Below, piece by piece: positions 11,186-22,056 of a stretch of DNA of 64,000 nt. Source of the stretch: Chrysoporthe austroafricana (Eukaryota; Ascomycota; Sordariomycetes; Diaporthales; Cryphonectriaceae); the NCBI GenBank assembly GCA_001051155.2, contig JYIP02000008.1, forward strand, positions 2,728,001 through 2,792,000, written 5' to 3'. The notes under the pieces are model-generated. The model made no database searches, had not been told where the DNA came from, and saw only the letters and a list, made by a program, of their open reading frames with translations. The position numbers were made by a program, and so were the translations under genes. Numbering within the stretch: position 1 is the stretch's first letter; each line of letters starts with the position of its first letter.

Positions 11186-12457
11186 ACTAAAATAGAGTCA
11201 TCATGTAAATGTGGATAAAGACCAGCCGCTTCAGATCGCAGGTGCATTTGAAAATCTAATAACTAATGAGTTAATGTAGCAGCCCTTGGAGAGAGGAACA
11301 TACAATGCAGCAAACGAAAGGTTTCCAACATAGCTTCCAGTCCCAGTGCGCCTTGACAAATATCTAGTTGTGCCAGCCCCTTCCCTGCATTCCGAGACCA
11401 AACACTCTCTTCAGGTACTCGTGCCCTCAACTGGTGCACAAGGTCTCAGATGTTCTTTTCGAATCATGCCCGAATTATTCCGCATAGCCTCTCAAGGCTT
11501 GATTATCGCACACGACAGCGTCACACCCCCTACCGAATTCAACGTACCTCATCTCCCGATCCGTGCTTGCACCGATGGAGACCGGAGAAGTCTCGCTCAA
11601 AGATTACATCGCCTGTGCCGACTGGGGAGCTGGGCGACTTGGCGAAGGCGAGCAGCGCATCGATAGGTACGGTGATCTGCTGCTTGGTGGTTTCAATCGC
11701 CAGGTAAAGTACCATTGCCGTAAGTGTTGTGATGCTGTACTCTGCTTCGCTCACTAAGGTATCCGTGCCTGGTATCCTTACACTTGGGGAGGCCAAACGC
11801 TGGAGGCGGCCCCGGTGGTGAGGGCGGTAGCCAACGCAACTTCTGAGAAGGCAGCGCGCTTGATCAGGGCTCGAGAAACATAAGCTCGCTAAGATCCTCG
11901 AGCTAGAATGGTATGGATAAGCCAGCGTAGGTGATGTTTCGCGTATAAATGAGAAGGACTGTTACGGAATCACTGTTGATAAAAGTGACATTTACTCGGT
12001 GGAGGTGGACCGAAGTTGGCGCCGACCAGATAGTTGTTCTGATTGTTGATGGTACTGAGCGCTTCGTCAACGCTGCTCGTGCCGATAGCCTCCCAGTGGG
12101 TAACATACTCATAGTTGATGTGGCAAAAGGTATGGCAACTATGATTTTGTAGGGTGGTAGCTGTCAAATAGTACTAATATGAGTGCTGTCTGAAAGGGCA
12201 ATGAGATTATTAGTGTAATAAAGGCTGGCATCGAATGTTTTATGTTGGTACGTACGACTAACAAAGTCATCTCAGCATCTTGGTAGCTAAGATAGAAGAT
12301 AGGAATGATGTACGGCGGCAGACACAAGAGTAAAGGACGCCGGCGGCTATTAATTAGCTAGGGTTTAACATATCGGAAAATTGCATACATATGAGAACAA
12401 GAAAGACAGGAAGAAAAAATAATGAAACAGAAAGAAAGTACAAAGTTATTTCCTGCT
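11186..12457. other. no gene recognised
   Basis: Short open frames exist on both strands around 11450-11800 but none shows a family motif. The rest is AT-rich. Confidence 0.4.
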
Positions 12458-13847
12458 TCAGGCCAACTCTGTGTAATACTTGCTTGCTGGCCTTAGTCCG
12501 AGTCCAGACTTTTCATAGATCATGTCGATCGCCTTCATCTGGGCAATGCTGTCCTCAGGCGAGATAAAAACTCCCGAGCCCTCCTGGCCTCTGATCTTGT
12601 TGACAAACTGCTCCAACATGTGCCCATAGGTCGACTGCCACGGGTCCCCCGGTAGGTCGCGCCCCATCTCCTTCCACGTGTAGGCCTTCTTCGTCTCCTT
12701 CTTGGTGAACCTCTTGACTACCTGCGAGCCGCCCTTAGTCACTACAAAGTCGTCCACGATGTCGACGCGGTGATAGTGAGGCGAGAGGAGGAAGTCGACA
12801 AGCGTCACGGTGCGCGTCCTCTTGACCTCACAGCCCTCGCCCACCGCCTCGCCGTGGTCGGTGACCACCACGGGTCTGTGCGTGACCGTGACAGTCGGCC
12901 ATCCGAGCGACAGGTTCGAGCCCCGCAGGCCCCCGTCGATCTCGCCCGTGCCGCCGTTCGGGAAGCGCAGCTTGGCCCTGAACATGCCGTCGCACCTCTC
13001 GTACGGCGCCCGCATCCTCTGCAGGCTGGCCTCAATACACTCCGTGGGCTCCGCACCGAAGGACTCCCTCAGGCACGCGACGGTGTACGTGCCCAGGTCC
13101 ATCAGCGCGCCGCCGGCCAGGTCGTAGTTGAAGCGGATGTCGTCGTCCTTGATGATCACCGAGGGGACGACGGCCTTGGCGAGGACGTGCTCGATGTTCG
13201 GAGAGTCAAGTAGCGACTTGAATAGCGCGAAAGCCGGGGCGAAACGGCTGTGGAAGGCCTCCAGGAGCACAGGGGCGCCGGGCTGGGAGAGCAGCGGGGA
13301 GTGGAAGAGAGCCTTGGCCTCTTCGGCGTTGGAGGTCGAGGGCTTCTCCAGAAGCACGTGCTTCCCCTTGGCGAGCGCCTTGTGCGCCCATTCAAAGTGA
13401 AGCCCGTTTGGGAGAGGAATGTAGACCGCGTCGATGGACGGATCCTCCAGGAGGGCTGGGCACCATGGTCAGCTGCGTGCGCCATCTGAGGATGAGGCCA
13501 CCTGGGGGGGGGGGTTGCGTACCGTCATAGCTGTCCTTGACGACGGGTATACCGTGCTTCTTGGCGAAGGCAGCCGCCTTGCTCTTGTCACGCGCCGCGA
13601 CGGCGTAAATGACGACGTTTGGGTTGCTCTTAGCCGGGCTGAGCAGCGCAGGGGGTCTGCGCACGACCAAAAAGGGCCTATCTTAGCATTCTTCTGCAAT
13701 TCCCACTGCAGATCACGAGGGGCTCTCTGCTCACGCAATGTTGGCCGCGCCCAGCACTCCAAACTTCAGGGCCCCATCGTGCTTCGCGACCACCGGCACG
13801 CTCAGCAAGAGCTTGTTGCGGCGCAAGGCGCTCAAGAAAGAACCCAT
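12458..13847 (-). CDS. Gfo/Idh/MocA oxidoreductase, dihydrodiol/D-xylose dehydrogenase-like
   Basis: An NAD(P)-dependent sugar or diol dehydrogenase resembling fungal trans-1,2-dihydrobenzene-1,2-diol / D-xylose 1-dehydrogenases. Reading the minus strand, exons are 13847-13735, 13656-13523 and 13455-12458 (414 residues); introns of 78 and 67 nt have GTGAGC and GTACGC donors. The nucleotide loop is 'GVLGAANIAPPAL' (from residue 30), followed by 'AVAARD', 'DAVYIPLPNGLH', the catalytic-lysine motif EKP (119-121) and 'GGALMDLGTYTV' of the C-terminal alpha/beta domain. The start at 13847 gives the short N-terminal extension usual in fungal members. It is probably a cytosolic catabolic enzyme; its substrate cannot be set from sequence. 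Confidence 0.88.
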
Positions 13848-15179
13848 CGCGTGTGGTCCGTCGGTCAGTCCTCGCAACTGTCTCGTCCAGCGGGGCCCGT
13901 AGTCCGCGGGGCTTCAGCTCCTGCACCGGGTTGACGATCGGAAAAGAAGACAGTGCGTGGCATCTAAGGACTTTATGAACCTCGGCGTCCTCCTGCCTAA
14001 CGTATAAGGGCGCAAATGATCCCACACCGACGACAATTAAGTCGACGCCATTCCGGTTGTGGAGGTGCGATTCCACAGGATTTCGGGGGCAAATTTGAGC
14101 CGATGACAATCAAGGTTGGCGCCAGCGGATACTATAGTAAGCACCTCACGCTAAGAGACCTTGCAAAATACTCGCTGAGGATGGACAGGATGAAAATATC
14201 ACCAGCCAGGCGCATCGGGTTTCAGTTCCCGCCTCCTCCCCCAGCAGGGCCCACCTCAGGCCTGGGGCGGGTGCATAAATACCGCCCGTATTTGCACCAA
14301 ACACCGCATTCCTGAGCAGCGCGTGCATGACGCGCTAGAAGCGTAGACTGGACCCGCCTGCTTGACAGCGTCGCTGCAAGGACTATATATATTATTGCGG
14401 GTTCCTCATGATCGCTGAATAAGCCTAGGATCCACGCACGTGTAAAAGATCAGAGAACGGCACCTACGCTTTGTTGAGACTTGCATCTTGGAAGAAACCG
14501 TCTTCATTCGGATGGTTTTTCATCTGCTCTTGAGAAACCTACACGTCGCTGTCCTCATGCGTCAGTTGTCGCAGGTCCAGGGCCGCCCCGCCTTTCTGCC
14601 CTTCTGACTCGGCGATTTAGCGCAGGGTTCTATATAGTTACGGTACCATTGAGTATACGTTCGTATATGGTGTAATTAGGTAATGAGTCGGCGGATGGTT
14701 GGTAGCGATTTCTGGCACACTCAGCACTCAGACTACAAACTGTGACCGAGTATGCATCAGGAAATTCAGAGCTTTCACCGATATGCATTGCCCTGTGCCA
14801 CGGTCCGGCGGCTGCGAAGCATCGAGTCTAGGAAGACTTGTCAGAAAAGGCAACTTTACACCACGAAGGGGCCTACCTAGGTAGATGTTCACGCCTTCCA
14901 GGACTTGTTTGGATGCGGAGATGATGGAATAGGCCGCTCAGTATGGACCGAATTGTGTCAAGACTCGTCCTGACGAGCGGACGACGTCTGGTACGGAGCA
15001 TCAAGCATGTGAGTTTCCACAGATTGCTTACCATGGAGAGAGTAGGGCCGGGATATGGCATGATCCATTGAAAATGTACGAGTAGATGGTGCAAACGAGG
15101 CAGAACAGAACGGGCACATGCAAATACATCGGCTGGAAATCGACTTGCTTGGCATTACGCCCCTCGAGATCTCACGCCG
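13848..15179. other. intergenic, no gene seen
   Basis: Promoter side of the dehydrogenase and 3' side of the MFS pseudogene. I see no exon-like structure or RNA gene. Confidence 0.45.
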
Positions 15180-17310
15180 GCGTATCCTGGTCGCGAGTCA
15201 CGGTATACAGGCTTTGAGCGACGACGCCACCATCGTCGATAGACTTTGTGGCGCTGCAACTTGAATCAGTAAAATGTGCATGTGCGGAGACGAGCAGTTG
15301 AGAAGACTCACCCCCAAGGAAAGTGAGGTTATGGATGACAAGGCGGAACCGGCGACCATGGTACCCAAGCCGTTGCGAAGCGCGAGTGTCACCTTTTCCG
15401 TGGCCGCACTCCGGAGCGCGGGGCTGAGAGCCTCGTAAAGGCCGCCGTGCGTGCCCGTGGTCAATTGTAGGAGCTCAGCATCCGAGTAACCCGGAAGAAG
15501 CTTGCTGAGCATCTGGACGCCAATGTTCCCGTACAGAGAACCTGCAACGCCGAGAAACGTGATCGTGCCCACATTCTGGGCTACCAAGAGGGAATCTGTC
15601 AGAAAGGTCGTTGGACGCGATGCAATGCGACGAGACTTGTACTCACAGCCCACCATGGCGCCCACGACACTGCTATCATCAGAAGCTGGGACGATAGCTT
15701 GCCCCACGACAACGCTTGCGGTCAAGAACGAGCCGATCCCCATGCCGATAAGGGCTGTGTAGCCATAGAGAGCGGAATTCAAGGTGGACGCGTCGATCCT
15801 GGCTTTCGTGTTCTCAGCAAATCTTAGAGCTTGCTTGCGGTGACGGATAAGTACTTACACATGAGTTTAGAGCCGTCAGGATCACGGCATTACCAAAAAC
15901 ATACCATGGGAGGTAGTATCCAAGCCTGGGCGTCAGCGCACCGTTAAGAACGGAGAAGAAGGCAACCATGCTCACAAGCGGCAGGAGACGGACCCCAGAG
16001 ACCAGAGGGCCATCTCCCCTGGTAAACCGGAAGGGCAGCAGGGTGTAATATATGACGGGTGAACATCTGGAACTGCAGAATCACGAGCTCCAGGCGTTTC
16101 ACAAAGTGGCCCGGGTAGAGTCGCTCCTCAACCGAAACGCCAGGGTGGTAAATGATGACAATGATGAAGACGATGAGTAAGACGCCCGTCACGACCCAGA
16201 GCGCGATCTCGGCTCGGCTTCTGAAGGAATACATGATGCCGCCAAAGGTGAGGGCCATGGCATAGCAAGAGGTACCGGCAGGAAGACGGCAATACCGAGC
16301 CAGTCCTAGGTGCGAAGCCTCTTGGACAGTGGCAGGTTCACGGGGTTGAGGTTGGGCAGACAGAAGAGGAAGACCGGCGCGAAGACGCCAGCGACGACCA
16401 AGTTGATATAGAAGGCCCATCTCCATGTGGCACTGCTCTGGGCACATGCACCGCCGATGAAAGGTCCAAGAACGCTGCTGACACCATACATGGCGACGAT
16501 GCCTGAGAAGTATAATGATCGCTCGCGGTTGCTGGTACACATGGCAACACAGGTAAGCCCACCAGCATAGACACCACATACGAAGAAGTCCTGAATGAAG
16601 CGTCCGCCGATCATTATATTCATGGTTGGGGCAGCACCGCAGATGGCGCTACCCACCTCGAACCGACGACATTGGAGAGGAAGTACCGTTTCACGCTGAA
16701 GACCTCGAGTGCTTTGCCGCTGTCATCTAGTCAGCCTTCTGAGAAACCAAGGGCCATGTTGTGAAGGGCATGGAAAACGTCGGAATCGAATCACACACCG
16801 AGGCAGAATGGCGACGGTGCCGAGACTCGGGGCCACGCCAATCCATGGCAACCTGTCGATCTCTCCTAGCGAGTCAATGATGGACGGTTGAATATCGTCT
16901 ATCTGTTTCGTGTGAGGAGAGTATGGGCGATGGCGACGATGCCACTCACGATGGTGCCGTCGAAGGTGAACAACAAGACAGTCGAGAGGATGGAAGCGCA
17001 GGCGAAGAACCACTGAGCGGGGGAGAGAGCTGTCAGCATGATGACATAGTATAAAGTCGCACTATAGTATAGGAAAGGTGTTCGGGCCGGTGCTCCCAAC
17101 TTTAATGCCAGTGACGGTCCTCACTGGGGCCTGATCAGTTTCAGACTTAGCCGCCGGCGTAGCTTTGGTGTCACACAAACTAGTTCCCTCAACAGCCCCT
17201 TTTTTGTCATCATCGACAACACAGTTCGAAAACTGATCCGTCTGAAACGATTTCGACCTCAATTTTAATGCCAGCATGGCTGGCTGGGTGGTTACTGGTC
17301 GCCATATCAA
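15180..17310 (-). pseudogene. MFS exporter pseudogene (DHA2, 14-helix type)
   Basis: The remains of a drug/toxin-efflux-type major facilitator. Read from 17310 down, the helices and motifs appear in order: 'TGIK' | 'WFFACASILSTVLLFTFDGTI' | 'IDDIQPSIIDSLGE..LPWIGVAPSLGTVAILP', 'GRFIQDFF', 'GVSSVLGPFIGG' (motif C), 'WRWAFYINLV', 'YSFRSRAEIALWVV', 'RFTRGDGPLVSGVRLLPL' and a final section at 15198-15782. Several GT-AG introns are still recognisable. The frame is broken repeatedly: a one-base loss between 'SNVVG' and 'EVGSAICGAAP' (near 16660), a TAG after 'KRLRT' followed shortly by a frame change (near 16270-16320), and another frameshift with loss of several residues after 'FQMF' (near 16060). 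It is therefore non-functional unless assembly errors are unusually dense. It is not the same gene as the intact exporter at 22-24 kb. Confidence 0.8.
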
Positions 17311-18619
17311 CGGAGGCGTGTTGTATAATGTTAGTTACGGGTCATGACTGATGTTTCATGCTACAGCATGGGGGCTAAGCTTAAAGGTTAAACAAATGCT
17401 TAGGTGCTACGAAGCAATTGTATCGAATTTCTAGGACGAGTAATTGATGTAGGATAAGGGTAATTGCGCATTTCTAATAATTTGTAAGTTGCTGGATATT
17501 GATAATGTTGATGTCTAAGCCAGACTGATGTGCGGTTCATCGTAACAACTTGCGAGCACTACAGAATTATCCCATCGACTGCGAACCTGCACAGACTCTA
17601 GGATCTTTGGAGCAAAGCGCACAGTCCCTAGAAGCAACCGCTTTATTCAAAATATAAAAGTTAGCTCGATACCAGATAGGTTTAGGCTGAGCTCACAATT
17701 TCTCAACGGGAAAAACAGCCTTAAAGGGAGATTAAAAGACTGGCAGGCTCGCAATCTACAGCGTCCAGGAATGTGCTGATGTAGGGTTGGGCCAACCCAA
17801 GATGTCAACCGAATAAACGGTAGACTCACTCCGAAGCAACACCACAGCTCTTCCAAGTCTTGGTTAGCTAAGGAACTCATCTCTCAGCCTTTGGAACAGG
17901 ACAACGGTATAAATGAAGACACCAGATCGCTGTGATCAATTTTATAATTGTATGCAAGACATTAGTCCGTGTCTGAAATTCTTTTGTATGTTGCTCTCTC
18001 ATCTATGGCTTTTTTTGTGGACAAATCCGATCTTATCGCATATCAGCTCAAGACACTAGAAATTTGTCACCTTGAGAATAAAGTCTGTTCACTAAAAGTA
18101 TCATCGAAACGTACAGAACGGCATGGGGCCATTTGAATATTGGTCTTCGCATGTCGGAGAAGGCATAAAGGGAGTGAAATGGGCCTAGAACAGATTCGAA
18201 AACATGAAGGAGAGAGCGAAACCAAAGTGACGCCTCTGTCGTTGAAGATACTTGCCCCGCTCTCATGCCCTTGATCGGCTAGCAAAAGTTTGATAGAGAA
18301 GCCTGGAAGCCAAATTGAGCTTGCATTAAATTCTCACTCATGCTTTTCGCCCTAGCAGTAGTACTTAGCCTTGGCACTTGCACTTTTGACAGATTTCCTG
18401 CCCGCCCGCTTATTACTTCTGACGTTCTTACAAAATATCATCTAGCGATGACTCATACGACTACTTTCTCTATATCTATTCCCAAAAACTTCTTCCGTAT
18501 ATATGTTTTAATTTACTTTCACATAATCAGCAATGCTGCCCTCTTCTTCATTGAATGGATAATTTTTTAAAGCTCGAAGTAAACGCTAGCTTTCTAGCTA
18601 GCAACTGGCTGATTGCATA
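17311..18619. other. AT-rich spacer, no gene seen
   Basis: Base composition drops sharply in GC relative to the region before 14 kb. Only short frames without motifs occur. It forms the left edge of the AT-rich island. Confidence 0.5.
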
Positions 18620-19675
18620 ATGGATATCACATCATCTACCTATTCCAACAACCTGTATCGTCCTTTAACAGAGACAACCAATCCTGAGACTACTCTTGAA
18701 GCTGCTTTCACTCGCCAGTGGGCTTTGAGATTCATCATCTTATGTCCAGAACACACCAACAATACTATACGATGTAAACTCGTCCAGTCTACAATTGGAG
18801 ACATCCAGGGTCGATATGAAGCTTTGTCATATACTTGGGGCCAGTCGAAAGACAAGGTCCAAATCCACGTGAATGATCAGCTTTTCATGATCACTAGAAA
18901 TCTGGAAGCTGCACTCTACCACTTACGGCTCAAAGACAATCCCCGCCTCCTTTGGATCGACTCTATCTGCATCAACCAAACAGATGTATCCGAAGTCAAT
19001 GTTCAAGTCCGGAGAATGTGGGCCATCTACGAAAACGCCCACCAGGTCCTGATATTTCTAGGTCCAACAGCCGATAGTAGCGATGAAGCAATAGCTTTCA
19101 TTTCAGAGCTATCGAAGTTCCAAATTGGCAATGAGCATGAACGCATTACTTGTTTGCTGGATAATCCGCAAAAAAGGGTCTCTCGGCAAGGACTTCTTCG
19201 CTTGATGCAACGTTCTTGGTGGAACCGTGCTTGGATAATTCAGGAATACGCTCTAGCCAAAAGTGCTGTCTTCCTCTACGGGTCTACTATAATGCCCGAA
19301 GAAACGTTCAGCAAAGCTTTGGAAGTTTTAGTCGATTACAGATTCAACAGCTATATTCCGCCAAACCATCAATATCTCATACGGCACATAGCAGCAACTC
19401 CTATCCATCATTTATGGTCTACCCGGCAAAGCTACCAAACTTCAGGGCCAAATACACGACCAAGCGCGATAAACATCCTATACCGCTTTCGTGGCTCTGG
19501 AGCGTTCGATCCCAGAGACAAGATTTACAGATTAAGTAGAGAAGTCGCTGTTATGGCTGCCGTATTTGGCTGGCACGTATTGCCATTTTCGGGTCTCTTA
19601 ACAGCGAGCGGCGCTGTTACTGCTATGCACTTGGTATATCCAGAACTGCCGCCACTATGCTCTCTAACAGCATGA
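18620..19675 (+). CDS. HET-domain protein, N-terminal part
   Basis: An allorecognition-type protein with the heterokaryon-incompatibility (HET) domain, which in fungi triggers compartment or cell death after non-self fusion. All core HET blocks are present in one uninterrupted frame: YEALSYTWG (66-74), LWIDSICINQ (111-120), the 'QVRRMWAIYENA' helix, 'SWWNRAWIIQE' (199-209) and DPRDKIY (297-303). After DPRDKIY, where homologues continue with 'ALLGLA' and a long variable region, the frame runs on for only about 48 unrelated residues and stops. At 351 residues it is shorter than usual HET proteins (roughly 500-900). The missing C-terminal portion resembles the fragment at 37435-38402 on the same strand. 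It may be a truncated gene rather than a functional one. Confidence 0.8.
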   Translation: MDITSSTYSNNLYRPLTETTNPETTLEAAFTRQWALRFIILCPEHTNNTIRCKLVQSTIGDIQGRYEALSYTWGQSKDKVQIHVNDQLFMITRNLEAALYHLRLKDNPRLLWIDSICINQTDVSEVNVQVRRMWAIYENAHQVLIFLGPTADSSDEAIAFISELSKFQIGNEHERITCLLDNPQKRVSRQGLLRLMQRSWWNRAWIIQEYALAKSAVFLYGSTIMPEETFSKALEVLVDYRFNSYIPPNHQYLIRHIAATPIHHLWSTRQSYQTSGPNTRPSAINILYRFRGSGAFDPRDKIYRLSREVAVMAAVFGWHVLPFSGLLTASGAVTAMHLVYPELPPLCSLTA

Positions 19676-20184
19676 CCTAAATGTAGAATGCCCTTTAACC
19701 TGGTACCTAATTTTGTTACTCAGCTCCGCTCGATATAAGATGACAGCTCTTCTTCTCGCTCCTCGTTCTCAGCTTATAGATACTTTCTGCTAGAGTAGCC
19801 CTTGATACAAAGCATTATTGTTATAGCATTGCAATACCATAGAGATTCCATCCAATGCTTTATATAGCAAGAAGCTATAGCATGGACTATGAAATGACCA
19901 AGACACCTTATATCTATATAGCATATAGCTCTCTGCAAACGGCTCAAGAATATTCATTTCTTGATACCTGATAATGCTAATAATATCAAGATTAATATTG
20001 CTAGCATTTTACGAAAATAGAAGCAGTAAAGATACTATTATTCCTTTCAAATTATCACAGAGTTGACATTAGGGTTGAGGGGGCGCGTGCCCGAGGGGTA
20101 CGGGCCTCAAGTGATTCAGTATTTAGGTAGATAGCGAGGGCTGTTTTACCTATTTCTTATTACAGCTCTTCGAGCTACATCCTA

Positions 20185-20390
20185 TCAATACACCCTATAC
20201 CTGCCTGGAGCCCTCCTGCCTGCTCAATGTTCAATCTGCCTGATACCCGACCAGACACCGTGACACTATTAGAAGTATTGCTAACTAGCATGGAAATATT
20301 GCGAATATGCCAAGCTAAGCGATTAGAAAGAAAAAATTCGGAAAGCAGATTGAAATATAGCAATAAGTTTCCTCTAGTATCTATATAACA
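20185..20390 (+). other. coding-like relic, possibly retroelement gag start
   Basis: A frame open for about 60 codons contains 'RPDTVTLLEVLLTSMEILR' followed by a Lys/Arg-rich helix. The pattern of a short Pro-rich start, then 'DT..LLE' and an amphipathic helix resembles the beginning of some fungal LTR-retrotransposon gag proteins. I cannot confirm this by eye, and no polymerase-like domain is found nearby. Confidence 0.25.
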
Positions 20391-20690
20391 CCACCTGGCA
20401 GGCCCGTGTTGGGCCGATTGCGGAGACCCATCCCACGAAGAGCGCTCCTGGCAATCTGGCCGTCATAGGAGTGCGAGGTAACCAATACGACCCGGCCAGT
20501 ATCAATACAGCCCTCTTTATAGAAGCGGACTACGACTATATCATTTGCTAAATCGGCTTTCGGGGGCTGTATCTTATTCCTATATATTCTAGTCAGCTGT
20601 TCCCTTAAGCGATGATATTCTCACGCATAGATCTTATGAGTATAGGCAGTATTTATCTTGAATTTTCACACTCGACGGAGAAGGATCTGA
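20381..20690 (-). pseudogene. degenerate coding relic of unknown family
   Basis: Read on the minus strand, one frame carries protein-like sequence for about 100 codons, ending in TAG at 20381-20383, e.g. 'RIYRNKIQPPKADLAND' and 'FYKEGCIDTGRVVLVTSH'. It is interrupted by TGA codons in its upstream part, which could be former CGA codons changed by C-to-T transition, as repeat-induced point mutation would do. Family unknown. Confidence 0.35.
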
Positions 20691-22056
20691 ACTTTATAAT
20701 TGATCCCATTCAGGGTTTTCTTCAGCGGGCATATACCGGCCCCCGTAAAGAATGACTATAATAGGCTTCTCGGCAATAGACATCGTGATGGGATGATAGA
20801 TGTTCAGTGACATGCTAACGTGAGGAGAGAAGCAACAGGCCTTCTAATCTAAGCGGGGCGGGAACGGTCCAAGTATGTGAACAGTGGATATAGCTAGAGC
20901 CTATGGAAGTGTGCTATAGCAAGGGGATGGTATTCAACAGCAGAAATAAGGTAGCATTAGCCATTCAGCAGGTGATCCAACATAGCCTACTGGTTGCAAG
21001 TTCTCTCGCCCAACCATGCAATGATTCGATTGCACCACCTATGGTATGGTCCTGCCAAGAGTTGTATCACTGATATGTCAGTGTCGGCCACACCTCCATT
21101 TTTAGCCAATGTTGTAGGCCCGCGTTCTGTATAAACCCACAGTTGAAGATCCATTTTGAATATATCTAATCCTGAACAAGGAAATTGGAGTAAGCAATCT
21201 TTCATGTTTGGTCTGGTATCTATAGTCCCTTTAGCAGTCATTGACTTGATAGTAGAGGACATAGATATAGAAACGATGGATGAGCAAATGAAATGCAGAT
21301 ACAGTCTCCTGAGGCTTCTACTCTTTCATTTAGCACGCTTCCTGGGACTTCTACTTGAAGCATGCCCTGAAACGATCCAGCCGTTGAACCAATATGACTT
21401 TTCTTTGGGATAGATGGCCGATTGCCCATCAAGAAAAGGAAAAGTCTGCGTGTTAAGGAGATTTGCGAATAACCCTCGGGTAATAAATACCTTACTTGAT
21501 GACAGTTTTGTAGCCCGAAGTTGTAGCCTCAATAGTTACGTCCACTTTTTAGGAAGATGAAAACGATTCTTGGAGGTATTCTTCGGGCGCGTTTGCGCAC
21601 TTAGAAAGCATTGTTGAAGAAGATACCGAAATGACCTTTTCTCTAGCAAATTTAAGTTAGGCCGAAGACATACCGAACGATCAGCTACCTGCAGCGTACG
21701 GTACACAAACTAGACCAGGCTAGAAGAGCATTTAGGTGATTTTTGTACTCGTTAGACTGAGTATACAATTGATTCAAATGGCTAAGGAAAATGCCAAAAC
21801 GCGGAGGCGATCAACTTTAGAATAAAACTCAGGAAGATATTGCCTTTCTTCTAAGAATTTATACGGACATAAGGCAGTGAACGATTCGATAGATGCTATT
21901 ATTATCTTTAGAGAGAAAAGAGGAAGGTCGATTCAATACTAAATAAAGCTGAGTATGGGTTTCGCAGCTGGGCTACCAGGTTCATTTCTCTTGAGCTGCA
22001 GCATAAACCACAACTGCGTTGCTTATAGAGGCTTCTTCTTGGCTTCGCTTCTGTAA

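Larger units (their letters stand above)
19676..22056. other. AT-rich spacer with degenerate coding relics
   Basis: No intact gene. Two decayed coding-like segments (20185-20390 plus; 20381-20690 minus) are listed separately. The remaining sequence, including a short open frame at 21156-21413, has no motif I recognise. Confidence 0.5.

Noticed and set aside
12770..13213. Plus-strand frame of 147 codons opposite the dehydrogenase
   Set aside because: It is the antisense shadow of the dehydrogenase exon; Arg/Val/Ala-rich with no motif.
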